DNA of 64,000 nucleotides from positions 2,930,501-2,994,500 of the forward strand of contig NZ_FNTD01000004.1 in the NCBI RefSeq assembly GCF_900104815.1. Direction: 5' to 3'. The position numbers and the translations under genes are program-made. Source of the stretch: Streptomyces misionensis (GTDB lineage Bacteria; Actinomycetota; Actinomycetes; Streptomycetales; Streptomycetaceae). The notes below the pieces were generated by a model. It was given only the letters and a program-made list of their open reading frames with translations, had not been told where the DNA came from and searched no databases. Positions 63,939 through 64,000 of this stretch are shown here, piece by piece. Each line of letters begins with the position of its first letter. Position 1 is the first letter of the stretch.

Positions 63939-64000
63939 TCAGCTCTGCAGGGGCAGGCCGCCGAGCAGCGGGTTGTGCTGGTTCAGCGCGGTGGTGGCGC
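63939..64000 (-). CDS. Partial gene, C-terminal end only
   Basis: The last 19 codons, ATTALNQHNPLLGGLPLQS, then TGA. The start lies beyond the window. The hairpin directly downstream supports a real gene end. Too short to identify. Confidence 0.5.
   Translation of the reverse strand, partial: ATTALNQHNPLLGGLPLQS

Overview
The window reads as chromosomal DNA of a Streptomyces (high G+C, third-position G/C bias, GTG/TTG starts, one rare TTA codon, genes for chaplin, melanin, sporulation dynamins and SsbB). Gene order matches, from memory, the S. coelicolor core region around SCO2640 to SCO2701; no database was searched.

Layout. 0-8.3 kb: aspartate-semialdehyde dehydrogenase, aminopeptidase N, a DUF1203 gene, an RlmA/TlrB-type rRNA methyltransferase with a possible leader peptide, a small membrane protein and the 4-alpha-glucanotransferase MalQ coupled to an unrecognised 95-aa repeat protein. 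8.4-13.9 kb: a PadR-controlled ABC exporter, an HNH nuclease, an MscS channel and a Uma2-type protein. 13.9-20.7 kb: a complete chitosan-oligosaccharide operon (ROK repressor, ABC importer, GH4 enzyme, sugar kinase), followed by a secreted ricin-lectin protein with a possible pore-forming C-terminus. 22-33 kb: seven co-oriented genes forming a signalling cassette: GlnX-like sensor, GlnH-like binding protein, coiled-coil protein, PknG-like kinase, PP2C phosphatase, VWA protein and zinc-ribbon/FHA protein. 33-41.6 kb: a PCMT-like methyltransferase, a truncated haemoglobin, and an FtsX-type ABC system whose first gene has a TTA (bldA) codon at position 6. 41.7-44.5 kb: a hypothetical protein, a thioesterase and the ribosome-associated ABC-F ATPase EttA. 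44.7-49.4 kb looks accessory: a cold-shock-like protein, a large secreted SGNH-family protein that appears to have lost its catalytic residues, an alpha/beta hydrolase divergent from an OhrR/MarR regulator, and a MITE-like element. 49.4-55.7 kb: a thioester-domain LAxTG cell-wall protein, SsbB, and the dynamin-like pair DynB/DynA. 56-57.8 kb: tRNA-Arg(TCT), an integrase remnant, a regulator broken by a nonsense codon and its membrane partner. 57.9-64 kb: a Ser/Thr kinase, a D-2-hydroxyacid dehydrogenase, a chaplin with a sigma-BldN-like promoter, the tyrosinase pair melC2/melC1, and small secreted or hypothetical proteins.

The main biological themes are chitosan-sugar uptake, amino-acid-sensing phosphosignalling, and aerial growth and sporulation (chaplin, DynAB, SsbB, melanin). 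The best candidate for an under-described system is the 22-33 kb kinase cassette, which extends the known mycobacterial GlnX-GlnH-PknG module with a phosphatase, a VWA protein, a coiled-coil protein and an FHA reader.
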